Below are positions 16,290 through 24,346 of a stretch of 64,000 bases of DNA, piece by piece. Numbering within the stretch: the first letter of the stretch is position 1; every line of letters starts with the position of its first letter. Source of the DNA: SHVZ01 sp041906305. Its GTDB lineage: Bacteria; Pseudomonadota; Alphaproteobacteria; SHVZ01. The position numbers and the translations under genes were made by a program. The DNA is taken from NCBI GenBank assembly GCA_041906305.1, contig JAYRJL010000003.1, forward strand, positions 620,001-684,000, given 5' to 3'. The notes beneath the pieces are model-generated. The model searched no databases. It was not told the DNA's origin and worked only from the letters and a program-made list of their open reading frames with translations.

Positions 16290-17378
16290 GTGACGAGCCC
16301 GGGACAGGATCATTCGAGCTTCATGCACGGCGCCAGCGAGCTGCCGGACGTGACGCTCGACAGCTACAACGTCGAGATCAAGGACGAGGACGGCTTCGTC
16401 GGCGACCGCGCGAGCGGCCAGGCTTTCCGCGCGATCCTGGACGAGAACCGCGCGAAGGTCGCCAAGGGCGACCACGACCCCTTCGGCAGCACGCCGAGCA
16501 ACCAGCTCAAGAAGAAGGACCTCGACAAGCTGCTCCGAACCGGCGATCCGCTCGCTGCCGGCATCCTGCACGGCGCGATCGAGGAGTTCGCCCAGAAGCT
16601 CGCGAGCGTGACCAAGCGATTCATCCGGCTCAAGGCCTGGCGCCAGGTCGAGCGCATCGCCATCGGCGGCGGCCTTCGCCAGAGCCGCGTCGGCGAGATC
16701 GCGATCGGGCGTGCGGCGGCGATCCTCAAGGGCGACAAGCTCGACGTCGATCTCGTGCCGCTGACGCATCACCCGGATCAGGCGGCGCTGATCGGCTGCG
16801 CGCGCCTCGTGCCGGCCTGGCTGTTCGAGGGCTTCACCGCCGTGCTTGCGGTCGATGTCGGCGGATCCAACATCCGCTGCGGCGTCGTCGCGCTCAAGAC
16901 CGACGATGGCCGCGACCTGTCGAAGGCCGAGGTCGAGGCCTTCGAGCTCTGGCGCCATGCCGACGACGGGCCGAAGCGCGAGGACGTGATCGACCGCCTG
17001 GTGAAGATGCTCCAGCGCTCGATCAAGAAGGCGGACAAGGAAGGCCTCAAGCTGGCGCCGTTCATCGGCATCGGCTGCCCGGGCCTGATCGAGGAGAAGG
17101 GCACGATCGCGCGCGGCGCGCAGAATCTTCCCGGCAACTGGTCGAGCAGCCGCTTCAACCTGCCTGTCGTGCTGAAGGAGCGCATCCCCACCATCGGCGG
17201 TCGCGACACCGCCGTGGTGATGCACAACGACGCCGTGGTCCAGGGATTGAGCGAGGTCCCGCAGATGCGGGACGTGAAGCACTGGGGCGTGCTGACGATG
17301 GGCACCGGGCTCGGGAATGCAAGCTACACCAACCGCGAGACCGCGGCGGCGAAGACCGCGGCTCAGGCCTCGAGCTGA
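16290..17378 (+). CDS. ROK family kinase with circularly permuted motif order
   Basis: A 362-residue sugar-kinase-like protein with all main ROK motifs but in an unusual order. The segment normally near the C terminus (ERIAIGGGLRQSRVGE, about 121-136, then DQAALIGCA) comes first. The normally N-terminal phosphate-binding loop AVDVGGSNIR is at about 188-197, followed by GIGCPGLIEE (260-269), QNLPGNW, the catalytic Asp in MHNDAVVQGLSE (about 311-322) and GVLTMGTGLGNA (333-344), after which the protein soon ends. The zinc motif CxCGxxGCxE is absent. I chose the GTG at 16290 because GGAG lies eight bases before it; GTG 16206 (overlapping the cyclase stop) and ATG 16323 are alternatives. Substrate unknown; hexose is likely. 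Confidence 0.8.
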   Translation: MTSPGQDHSSFMHGASELPDVTLDSYNVEIKDEDGFVGDRASGQAFRAILDENRAKVAKGDHDPFGSTPSNQLKKKDLDKLLRTGDPLAAGILHGAIEEFAQKLASVTKRFIRLKAWRQVERIAIGGGLRQSRVGEIAIGRAAAILKGDKLDVDLVPLTHHPDQAALIGCARLVPAWLFEGFTAVLAVDVGGSNIRCGVVALKTDDGRDLSKAEVEAFELWRHADDGPKREDVIDRLVKMLQRSIKKADKEGLKLAPFIGIGCPGLIEEKGTIARGAQNLPGNWSSSRFNLPVVLKERIPTIGGRDTAVVMHNDAVVQGLSEVPQMRDVKHWGVLTMGTGLGNASYTNRETAAAKTAAQASS

Positions 17379-18157
17379 TCCACGACCCGGCCCGACGCAT
17401 CGAGGGCGCAGGCGAGCAAGGGACCGCCGAACCCCGAGCCGCCATCGAGCGTCACCGTGAACGGTGTCACCACCAGCCCGGGATGCTGGCGGTCGTATCC
17501 GCGCACCACCGTCGCGAACTCGCCGTAAGGCCGCTCCATCTGGGCGAAGCCGGGGCTTCCCCACCAGAAGCTGTCGGTCTGCTCGGTGATCGGACGCGTG
17601 GGGTCGATGCCGGCGTGACAAAAGAGGATGCGTTCGCTGAGCGCCGCCCGTCGAAGGCCCGAGAAAAAAGGATCATGGCCCGGCTTGGCGCGGATCGCCT
17701 CGCGAAGCCGGGTCGTCCACTTACCGATCGAAAGCGCGCCGTCGCGGGCCGCGATCTTTCCCTGGTCGGCGGTGGTGCCGTAGGCGGATAGCGTCGCGCC
17801 GAGGCCGTGGTCGAGCATCCACGCGAGCACGCCGCGCGGGTCGGTGGCGAACTGGAGCTGCAGAAGCTTGTGCCACATCTCCTCCTGCGCGCCGCGGAGA
17901 TAGGCGAGATCGCTGACGAAGGTCCGGGGTCGCGCCAGGAACCAGAGGCGGAAGCGAAGCAGCTCGTCGATGGTCTCGGCCGCCTTGGCGCCGTGGCCGA
18001 CGTAGTTGCCGAGATAGACGAGACGGTCGTTGTCGGCGAGCCTCTCGGCGAGAGCATCGTGGAGGCGGGCGAGGCGCTCGGCCTCGCCATGAATCGAGGC
18101 GACCGCCCAAAGGCGGTCGCCCGAATTCAGTTCTGCGAACTTGTCCCGATCGGCCAT
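17363..18157 (-). CDS. Degenerate metallophosphoesterase (PPP-like, probable pseudoenzyme)
   Basis: A 264-residue protein laid out like a serine/threonine PPP-type phosphatase but with its active site eroded. GDIHG is VASIHG (Ser21 for Asp), GDYVDRG is GNYVGHG (Asn51, Gly54 and His55 for Asp, Asp and Arg), and GNHE is GAQE (Ala90 and Gln91 for Asn and His). The later CHAGIDPTRPI motif is intact. Most metal ligands and the catalytic His are therefore missing, so hydrolysis is doubtful; a binding or regulatory role is an inference. It overlaps the convergent ROK kinase gene by 16 bases and lies 24 bases downstream of carD... in reverse orientation it precedes no other gene on its strand. Confidence 0.75.
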   Translation of the reverse strand: MADRDKFAELNSGDRLWAVASIHGEAERLARLHDALAERLADNDRLVYLGNYVGHGAKAAETIDELLRFRLWFLARPRTFVSDLAYLRGAQEEMWHKLLQLQFATDPRGVLAWMLDHGLGATLSAYGTTADQGKIAARDGALSIGKWTTRLREAIRAKPGHDPFFSGLRRAALSERILFCHAGIDPTRPITEQTDSFWWGSPGFAQMERPYGEFATVVRGYDRQHPGLVVTPFTVTLDGGSGFGGPLLACALDASGRVVDQLEA

Positions 18158-18181
18158 GCGCCGAGAAGGGTAACCCCTAAC

Positions 18182-19276
18182 TCAGGCCGCGCGCAGCATT
18201 TGCTCCAGGCGCTGCGCCGCCGTGGTCTCGTCGATCTTCTCGATCACCGCGAACTCGCGGGCGAGCCGGTCGAGAGCCGCCTGATAGATCTGGCGCTCGG
18301 AGTAGGACTGGTCCGGCTGGCCGGCGTTGCGGTAGAGGTCGCGGACCACCTCGGCGATCGAGTTCGGATCGCCGGAGTTGATCTTCGCCTCGTACTCCTG
18401 GGCACGCCGGCTCCACATGGTGCGGCGGGCGCGCGAGCGGCCCTTGAGCCGGGTCAGCGCCGCCAGCATCTCCTTGCGGGTCGCGAGCTTGCGGAGGCCC
18501 GAGTTCTTCACCTTCGCGATCGGCAGCCGCAGCGTCATCCGGTCCTTCTCGAAGGTGATGACGAACAGGTGCAGGTCTTGGCCGGCGATGGTCTGGGTCT
18601 CGGTCTCGACGATGCGGCCGACGCCGTGGGTCGGATAGACCACATGGTCGCCGGTGGCGAAGCCCGAAGCGCGGATAAGCGTCGCAAGCTTGGCGGACTC
18701 GCCGGCTGCGGACGGACGCGGCGCGCCGGTCAGCGGCGGGGCCGACGGTGCCGGCTTCACGACGATGGCAGGCTGGCCTGGGACCGCGACGACCGGCGGG
18801 CGGACCGGCGTCGACGCCATGGTCATCGACCGCGGTGTGACCGCCTTGCTGCCGTTGGTTCCGTTGACCTCGGCCTTCTTCGGCGGAGCCGCGGGCGCCT
18901 TCGCGGCCACCTTCGCCGGCGCAGCCTTGGGGGCCTCGGCCTTCTTCGCCTGGCCGTTCACCTTTTCCGGCGCCGGCTGCGGCTTCGCAGCCTCCACCTT
19001 CTTCGGAGCGACGACGACCTTCTTTTCAGGAATCTTCTTCGCTTCGACCTTGCGCGCAACGGGCGTCTTCTTCGCGTGGGCCTTCACGGCTACCGGCTTC
19101 TTGGCCTGAACTTCAGTCTTCTTCTTCACCGGTACCGACTTTCCTTGCGACTTCTTGACGGCCGGCTTCGCAGCCGCCTTGATCGGCTTGGCCGTCTTCT
19201 TCGACTTGGCAGCGGGGGCGACCTTCGCCCTCTTCGCCGCGACAGGCGCTTTAGCCTTGGTCTTTTTCGCGGTCAT
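18182..19276 (-). CDS. carD: CarD family transcriptional regulator with long basic N-terminal tail
   Basis: A 364-residue protein in two parts. Residues 1 to about 200 are a low-complexity Lys/Ala/Pro/Val tail with many KK, AKK and PAK repeats, like histone H1 or the CarD partner tails of myxobacteria. Residues about 205-364 are the CarD domain: GDHVVYPTHGVGRIVE is the RNA-polymerase-interacting Tudor-like start, followed by ITFEKDRMTLRLPIAKV and the helical DNA-binding C-terminal part with RRAQEYEAKINSGD. Typical alphaproteobacterial CarD proteins are about 170 residues, so the tail doubles the length. It would bind the RNA polymerase beta subunit and promoter DNA. The degenerate phosphatase gene lies 24 bases downstream on the same strand and may be co-transcribed. 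Confidence 0.88.
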   Translation of the reverse strand: MTAKKTKAKAPVAAKRAKVAPAAKSKKTAKPIKAAAKPAVKKSQGKSVPVKKKTEVQAKKPVAVKAHAKKTPVARKVEAKKIPEKKVVVAPKKVEAAKPQPAPEKVNGQAKKAEAPKAAPAKVAAKAPAAPPKKAEVNGTNGSKAVTPRSMTMASTPVRPPVVAVPGQPAIVVKPAPSAPPLTGAPRPSAAGESAKLATLIRASGFATGDHVVYPTHGVGRIVETETQTIAGQDLHLFVITFEKDRMTLRLPIAKVKNSGLRKLATRKEMLAALTRLKGRSRARRTMWSRRAQEYEAKINSGDPNSIAEVVRDLYRNAGQPDQSYSERQIYQAALDRLAREFAVIEKIDETTAAQRLEQMLRAA

Positions 19277-19647
19277 CTTGCTCCAACCCTCTCGCTCGCA
19301 CGCGCCGAAACGCGGTCAAGTACCCCGCCGGCGGAAGCTGACGCCCCCACCGGTCCCCCCAAGCACTAGTAAATTGCGGAAAAGGAGCCTGTGCCGAATC
19401 TATGGCTTAGTCCACGGCCCCTTTCGTATTCACCTAGAAAATATGTATAGCACAATTTTCCGCGAATTTCCAGATGCGAGCGCCGAAACGTCGCAGCAAC
19501 ACGAGAACTCGCGGTTCTCAAACCCGTGATTTACCAACATTTGTTCCCGTCTCTACTCAACATCTCGCGGGCACTGCTTGCAGCGCCCCCAAGATTGAGG
19601 GGGAACTCACGGGGTTCGATAAGAGATGGGTTCGGCCTAGAGCCGCG
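19277..19647. other. Intergenic region between fdxA and carD
   Basis: A 371-base stretch with no convincing gene. Its middle (about 19360-19480) is clearly richer in A+T than the flanks and holds a possible carD promoter. Short open frames on the plus strand have no family resemblance and no good ribosome-binding site. I see no strong terminator for fdxA here, only a weak C5/G5 hairpin at 19586-19603. Confidence 0.5.
19444..19472 (-). promoter_or_regulatory. Possible carD promoter
   Basis: On the minus strand TGGAAA (19467-19472) and TATACA (19444-19449) are separated by 17 bases, each matching the -35 and -10 consensus at four of six positions. The site lies in the A+T-rich part of the gap, about 170 bases before the carD ATG. 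Confidence 0.3.
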
Positions 19648-19983
<336 letters not shown>

Positions 19984-20072
19984 CGCCGATCTCCGGTGGG
20001 CGCGGGGCAGTTCGGTCCGGGCAAAAGGACGCGATCGAGGGGAGAATCTCGGACCCGCGCGAAAGGCGGCCT

Positions 20073-20101
20073 CATATACCATCGACTTCCGTGCCTGAAA
20101 A
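20073..20101 (-). promoter_or_regulatory. Possible fdxA promoter
   Basis: On the minus strand TTTTCA (20096-20101), a 17-base spacer and TATATG (20073-20078) resemble a sigma-70-type promoter, four of six matches each. It lies about 90 bases before the fdxA ATG in the gap to the divergent aminotransferase gene. Confidence 0.3.
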
Positions 20102-20138
20102 CGCCGTCTCGGGGCCGGCCGGCCTCGAAGGAAGCCCC

Positions 20139-21326
20139 ATGCCCGCCATCGACCTCGCCCGGGTCCGCGCCGACACCCCGGGCACCAGGAACGTCATCCA
20201 TCTCAACAACGCGGGCGCCGCCCTGATGCCGGCCCGGGTGGTCCGGGCGACTGTCGACTACCTCGAGCGCGAGGCGGCGATCGGCGGCTACGAGGCCCAT
20301 GCCGAGGCCGACGACGCGATCGAGGCGACCTACGGAAAGGCGGCAGCCCTGGTCGGTGCCGAGGCGGACGAGATCGCCTTCATCGAGAACGCCACCCGCG
20401 CCTGGGACATGGCCTTCTACGGGCTAGCCGCCACGTTCTCGGCCGGCGACCGCATCCTCACCGGCGCACACGAGTACGTCAGCAACTACCAGGCCTATCT
20501 GCAGGTGGCGAAGCGGACCGGCGCCGTCATCGAGGTCATCCCGAACGACAACGAAGGCCAGGTCTCGGTCTCGGCGCTGGAGCGGATGATCGACGCCAAG
20601 GTGAAGCTGATCGGGATCACGCATGTCCCGACCAACGGCGGCGTGGTCAATCCGGCGGCGACGATCGGGAAGGTCGCCCGCGCCGCCGGCGTCCCCTACC
20701 TGCTCGACGCCTGCCAGTCGGTCGGTCAGATGCCGATCGACGTGAAGGCGATCGGCTGCGACATGCTCTCGACCACCGGCCGGAAATACCTGCGTGGCCC
20801 CCGCGGCACCGGCTTCCTCTTCGTCCGGCGCGACTTCCTCGACCGGATAGAGCCGCCGATGGTCGACACCCACGCGGCGACCTGGCCCGCGCGCAACACC
20901 TATGCGTGGCGGCCCGGCGCACGCCGCTTCGAGAACTGGGAGACCAACTTCTCGACCCGCCTCGGCCTCGGTGCCGCGATCGACTACGCGATGGGGATCG
21001 GCCTGGAGGCGATCTACGCACGCATCACGGCCCTGGCCGACGGGTTCCGCCGCCAGCTCGACGCCATCCCCGGCGTGAAGACCCGCGACCTCGGTGCCGA
21101 GCGCTGCGGCATCGTCACCTTCACCGTCGACGGCCAGACCGCGGACGAGGTGAAGGCGGCGCTCGCCGCCAGGCGCATCAACGTCTCGACCACGACCGTC
21201 AACGGCACGCGCGTCGACATGGAGCAGCGCGGGCTCTCATCGATGACCCGGGCCTCCGTGCACTACTACAACAGCGAGGACGAGGTCGCCGCCGCGATCG
21301 AGGCCGTCGCCGCGCTCGGGCGATAG
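20139..21326 (+). CDS. Class V aminotransferase (cysteine-desulfurase-like PLP enzyme)
   Basis: A 395-residue fold-type I PLP enzyme. HLNNAGAALMP near the N terminus binds the cofactor phosphate, THVPTNGGVVNPA and LLDACQSVGQMPIDV form the PLP-ring region with the conserved Asp, and the Schiff-base lysine is Lys216 in STTGRKYLRGPRGTGFLF. It has no obvious loop cysteine placed as in SufS, so desulfurase activity is unproved; relatives include isopenicillin N epimerase-like and ergothioneine-type lyases. I chose the ATG at 20139 with GAAGGAAG just upstream; a GTG 16 codons earlier is possible. The LysR gene follows after four bases and may regulate it. Confidence 0.82.
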   Translation: MPAIDLARVRADTPGTRNVIHLNNAGAALMPARVVRATVDYLEREAAIGGYEAHAEADDAIEATYGKAAALVGAEADEIAFIENATRAWDMAFYGLAATFSAGDRILTGAHEYVSNYQAYLQVAKRTGAVIEVIPNDNEGQVSVSALERMIDAKVKLIGITHVPTNGGVVNPAATIGKVARAAGVPYLLDACQSVGQMPIDVKAIGCDMLSTTGRKYLRGPRGTGFLFVRRDFLDRIEPPMVDTHAATWPARNTYAWRPGARRFENWETNFSTRLGLGAAIDYAMGIGLEAIYARITALADGFRRQLDAIPGVKTRDLGAERCGIVTFTVDGQTADEVKAALAARRINVSTTTVNGTRVDMEQRGLSSMTRASVHYYNSEDEVAAAIEAVAALGR

Positions 21327-21330
21327 CGCC

Positions 21331-22272
21331 ATGGGTCGCCTCGAGGACATGGAGATCTTCGTCCGCGTCGTCGAGGCCGAGAGCTTCACGGGCGCGGCCG
21401 AGCGACTCGGGCTCGCGAAATCGCTGGTCAGCCGGCGCCTGAGCCGGCTGGAGGATCGCCTCGGCACGCGGCTGATCGCACGCACGACCCGGCGTCTCGC
21501 GCTGACCGAGGCCGGACGCACCTTCTACGAGCGCGCGCGGCGGCTGGTCGAAGAGACCGCGGAGGCGGAAGCCAGCGCGATGGCGACGGCTGCCGACCTC
21601 AAGGGCCGGCTCAGGATCGCGGCGCCGATGTCGTTCGGCCAGCTCCACCTGGCGCCGGCAGCCGGCCGCTTCCTCGCCGAATATCCCGAGGTCGAGATCG
21701 ACGTCGACCTCAACGACCGTTTCGTCGATCTGGTCGGCGAAGGATACGCGCTGGCGATCCGCATCGGGCAGCTCAAGGACTCGAGCCTCGTCACCCGCAA
21801 GCTGGCGCCATCGCGCATGGTCCTCTGCGCGAGTCCGGCCTACATCGCGCGACGCGGCCGGCCGAAGACGCCGTCGGACCTCGCGCGGCACGACTGCCTT
21901 CTCTACGCCAACCGCACGACCGGCGACGCCTGGCGCTTCCGCTCCGGCGGCAGGACGACCACGCCGCAGATCCGCGCCCGGATCGTCGCCAACAACGGCG
22001 ACTTCCTGGCCCGTGCCGCGATCGACGGACTCGGCATCGCATTGCTGCCGTCGTTCATCGTCTTCGAGGCGCTGGAGAAGGGCGCTCTCGAAGCGATCCC
22101 CTGCGGCGAGCCGATCGACGACAGCACCATCCATGCGGTGCTGCCGGCAGGGCGCGATCCGCCGCGCCTGGTCCGGCGCTTCGTCGACTTCCTGGCCGAG
22201 ACCTTCGGACCGGAACCCTACTGGGACCGGCGCGGCGCGCCGAAAAAGCGGCGAGGCGACGGCCTCAAGTGA
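21331..22272 (+). CDS. LysR family transcriptional regulator
   Basis: A 313-residue regulator. The winged helix-turn-helix is at residues 1-60 (MEIFVRVVEAESFTGAAERL, then SLVSRRLSRLEDRLGTRL), joined by the linker helix to a periplasmic-binding-like effector domain from about residue 90 (LKGRLRIAAPMSFG). This arrangement matches the CrgA/DmlR-like group. It is in the same direction and four bases from the aminotransferase gene rather than divergent, so self-regulation of an operon is possible. Its end overlaps the convergent glycosyltransferase gene by eight bases. Confidence 0.9.
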   Translation: MGRLEDMEIFVRVVEAESFTGAAERLGLAKSLVSRRLSRLEDRLGTRLIARTTRRLALTEAGRTFYERARRLVEETAEAEASAMATAADLKGRLRIAAPMSFGQLHLAPAAGRFLAEYPEVEIDVDLNDRFVDLVGEGYALAIRIGQLKDSSLVTRKLAPSRMVLCASPAYIARRGRPKTPSDLARHDCLLYANRTTGDAWRFRSGGRTTTPQIRARIVANNGDFLARAAIDGLGIALLPSFIVFEALEKGALEAIPCGEPIDDSTIHAVLPAGRDPPRLVRRFVDFLAETFGPEPYWDRRGAPKKRRGDGLK

Positions 22273-23917
22273 TGCGAGCGCACCACCGACGCCACATGCG
22301 CCGGTAGGCGGCCTCGACCTCGCGTGCATGATCGGCCGGCCGGCAGAGCGGCGACGCCTGGACCCTCGACCGCATTCCGGCACGAAGCGCCGCCAGCCGG
22401 CCGACATCCGCAGCGAGGGCTTCGGCAACGCCGACATAGGCATCCTCGGTAGCAGCGACCAGCTCGGGCAAGCCGACCGTGGTGAGGAAGCTGGCGCCGA
22501 TGCGCCCCATGAAGCAGCTTCCTGCCAGGCTTACGACCGGCAGGCCCATCCACAGGGCCTGGAACGTGGCCGTCCACCCGTTGAACGGAAAGGGATCGAG
22601 GGCGATGTCGGCGGAGCCCAGCTGTGCCAGATGATCGCCGACACTGCCCCCATCGGAGAGAAACTCGATGCGCTCGGGGCCGACGCCGCTCGCGGCGAAC
22701 AAGGCCTCGAAGCGCTCGCGCGTGCGGCGATCGGCAAACGCATCGAGATACTTCAGTCGGAGGCGCGCCTCGGGAATCCGGCCGAGGATGCGGGACCACA
22801 CGACGACCGTTTCCGGGCTGACCTTCGCCGGGTTGTTGATCGAGGCGAATACGACTTTCCCCGCTTTCGCCGCCGGCAGCGGGGTGACGGGAGGGGAGTC
22901 CTCCGGCAGCTCGTGCGTGCAGAGCCACGGCAGACGCTCGATCGTCTCGACGAAAAGCTCGGAGGTATGGGGCGGCGTCGCCACCGCATCGCTGAGAAGA
23001 TAGTCGACCTCGGCGACGCCCGAGGTGCCGAGGTCGAAGAGGTTCGCCTGCACCGGGGCCGGACGATAGGCCGGGACGCGCGGCCGGTTGTGACCGGTGT
23101 GGGCCGCGACATTGACGAGGATGTCGATGCCGTCGGCGTGGATGCGCCGGGCGATCGTCTCGTCGTCGGACCCGACGAGATTGCACCAGCGGCCGGAGAC
23201 ACCTCTGAGCGCTTCGGTCATGCGATCCTCGGTCGGCGTCACTGAATAGAGCGCGATCTCGACCTGGCGCGGGTCGTGATGGCGCAGGAGGCCGATGAGA
23301 TTTTGGGCGACCGGATGAGCTCGAAGATCCGCCGAAAGGTAGCCGATCCGCAGCCTCCGGTCTGGCTCCGCCTTGTTGGACCAGCTTCCGCCTATCGGCG
23401 TGACCTGCGCATGTCGCGCCGACCATCGCAGCGTCTCGGCGGCGCGGTTGCGGCTGCCGAAGTCGGCGCGATAGGCAAGGCTGAAGATCAGGTTGGAATG
23501 CACAACGGCATCGTCGGGCGTAAGCGACAGGGTGCGCCTGAGGAGAACGATCGCCCGTTCCACGTCGCCACGTGCCTGCGTGAGCAGGGCGAGATTGTAG
23601 GGCGCCAGCGGCAATTCAGGCGCAAGGGCCGCCGCGGCGCGATATGCTCCCTCGGCCGCCTCCCTGCGTTTCCGTTTCTCTTCCGCAGCGCCGAGATTGA
23701 TCAGGGTCGCCGGCTCCATGCCGCTCAGGGCCAGCGCCCGGCGGAAGGCGACGATGGCGCCTTCCCAGTCACCTCCGTCGAAGCGGGCGAGACCCAGGCT
23801 GCCGAGGCAGGCGACAACGCCCGGATCGAGGCAGAGCGCGCGCCGCAGCAGGCGGCTCGCGCCGACGATGTCACCGGCCGCGAGACGCCGTGCGATGGAG
23901 TGAGGATCGAAAGTCAT
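22265..23917 (-). CDS. TPR-containing SPINDLY/OGT-like glycosyltransferase (GT41), copy 1
   Basis: A 550-residue protein. Residues 1 to about 150 hold three to four tetratricopeptide repeats (GDWEGAIVAFRRALAL, REAAEGAYRAAAALAPELPLAPYNLA). The GT41 catalytic part begins with RLRIGYLSADLRAHPVAQNL, where the His is in the position of the conserved OGT active-site histidine, and continues with GIDILVNVAAHTGHNR and the nucleotide-sugar-binding DIALDPFPFNGWTATFQALWMGLPVVSLAG. It should transfer a sugar to protein Ser/Thr or Asn in the cytoplasm. Flagellin or other secreted-protein targets are common for such enzymes, but none is encoded here. A related copy is at 29551-31230. Confidence 0.85.
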   Translation of the reverse strand: MTFDPHSIARRLAAGDIVGASRLLRRALCLDPGVVACLGSLGLARFDGGDWEGAIVAFRRALALSGMEPATLINLGAAEEKRKRREAAEGAYRAAAALAPELPLAPYNLALLTQARGDVERAIVLLRRTLSLTPDDAVVHSNLIFSLAYRADFGSRNRAAETLRWSARHAQVTPIGGSWSNKAEPDRRLRIGYLSADLRAHPVAQNLIGLLRHHDPRQVEIALYSVTPTEDRMTEALRGVSGRWCNLVGSDDETIARRIHADGIDILVNVAAHTGHNRPRVPAYRPAPVQANLFDLGTSGVAEVDYLLSDAVATPPHTSELFVETIERLPWLCTHELPEDSPPVTPLPAAKAGKVVFASINNPAKVSPETVVVWSRILGRIPEARLRLKYLDAFADRRTRERFEALFAASGVGPERIEFLSDGGSVGDHLAQLGSADIALDPFPFNGWTATFQALWMGLPVVSLAGSCFMGRIGASFLTTVGLPELVAATEDAYVGVAEALAADVGRLAALRAGMRSRVQASPLCRPADHAREVEAAYRRMWRRWCARIT

Positions 23918-23965
23918 GTCCGGCGGCGCGGACTATAGACCAGCACCGCCATCACGTGGCTTCGC

Positions 23966-24346
23966 TCACCCGTCGCTGGTGAGACGATCGATGGCACGGC
24001 GGTCGGCCTTGGTCGGTCGGCCTGCGCCCGGCTCGCGCGCGGCGATCGGCGGCGGATGATCCTCCTTGGCCCGCGGCAGCGGGGGCGACAGATCGGCGTA
24101 GAGCGTCTGCGCTTCCGAGGCCGGACCGCGGCGTGCGCCCAGAGCCTTCACCTCGATCACCCGGATATGGGGCCCCAGGGGGAAGGTCAGAACGTCCCCG
24201 ACCTTGACCGTCTGGCTGGGCTTGGAGACGACCCGTCCGGAAATGCGGACCCGGCCGTCGGCGCAGAGGTCGGCCGCCATCGTCCGGCTTTTCAGGAAGC
24301 GCGCGTACCACAGCCACTTGTCGAGACGCAGGCTTCCCTCGCTCAT
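23966..24346 (-). CDS. S4 domain RNA-binding protein, Hsp15 (HslR) type
   Basis: A 126-residue protein with an N-terminal S4 domain: LRLDKWLWYARFLKSRTMAADL is the family start and GRVRISGRVVSKPSQTVKVGD the second half. Hsp15 binds the 50S subunit with nascent chain after translation aborts and helps recycle it. The C-terminal half is basic and proline-rich, lower in conservation. Its ATG overlaps the stop of the upstream helicase gene (ATGA, 24343-24346), so both are translated together. Confidence 0.88.
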   Translation of the reverse strand: MSEGSLRLDKWLWYARFLKSRTMAADLCADGRVRISGRVVSKPSQTVKVGDVLTFPLGPHIRVIEVKALGARRGPASEAQTLYADLSPPLPRAKEDHPPPIAAREPGAGRPTKADRRAIDRLTSDG

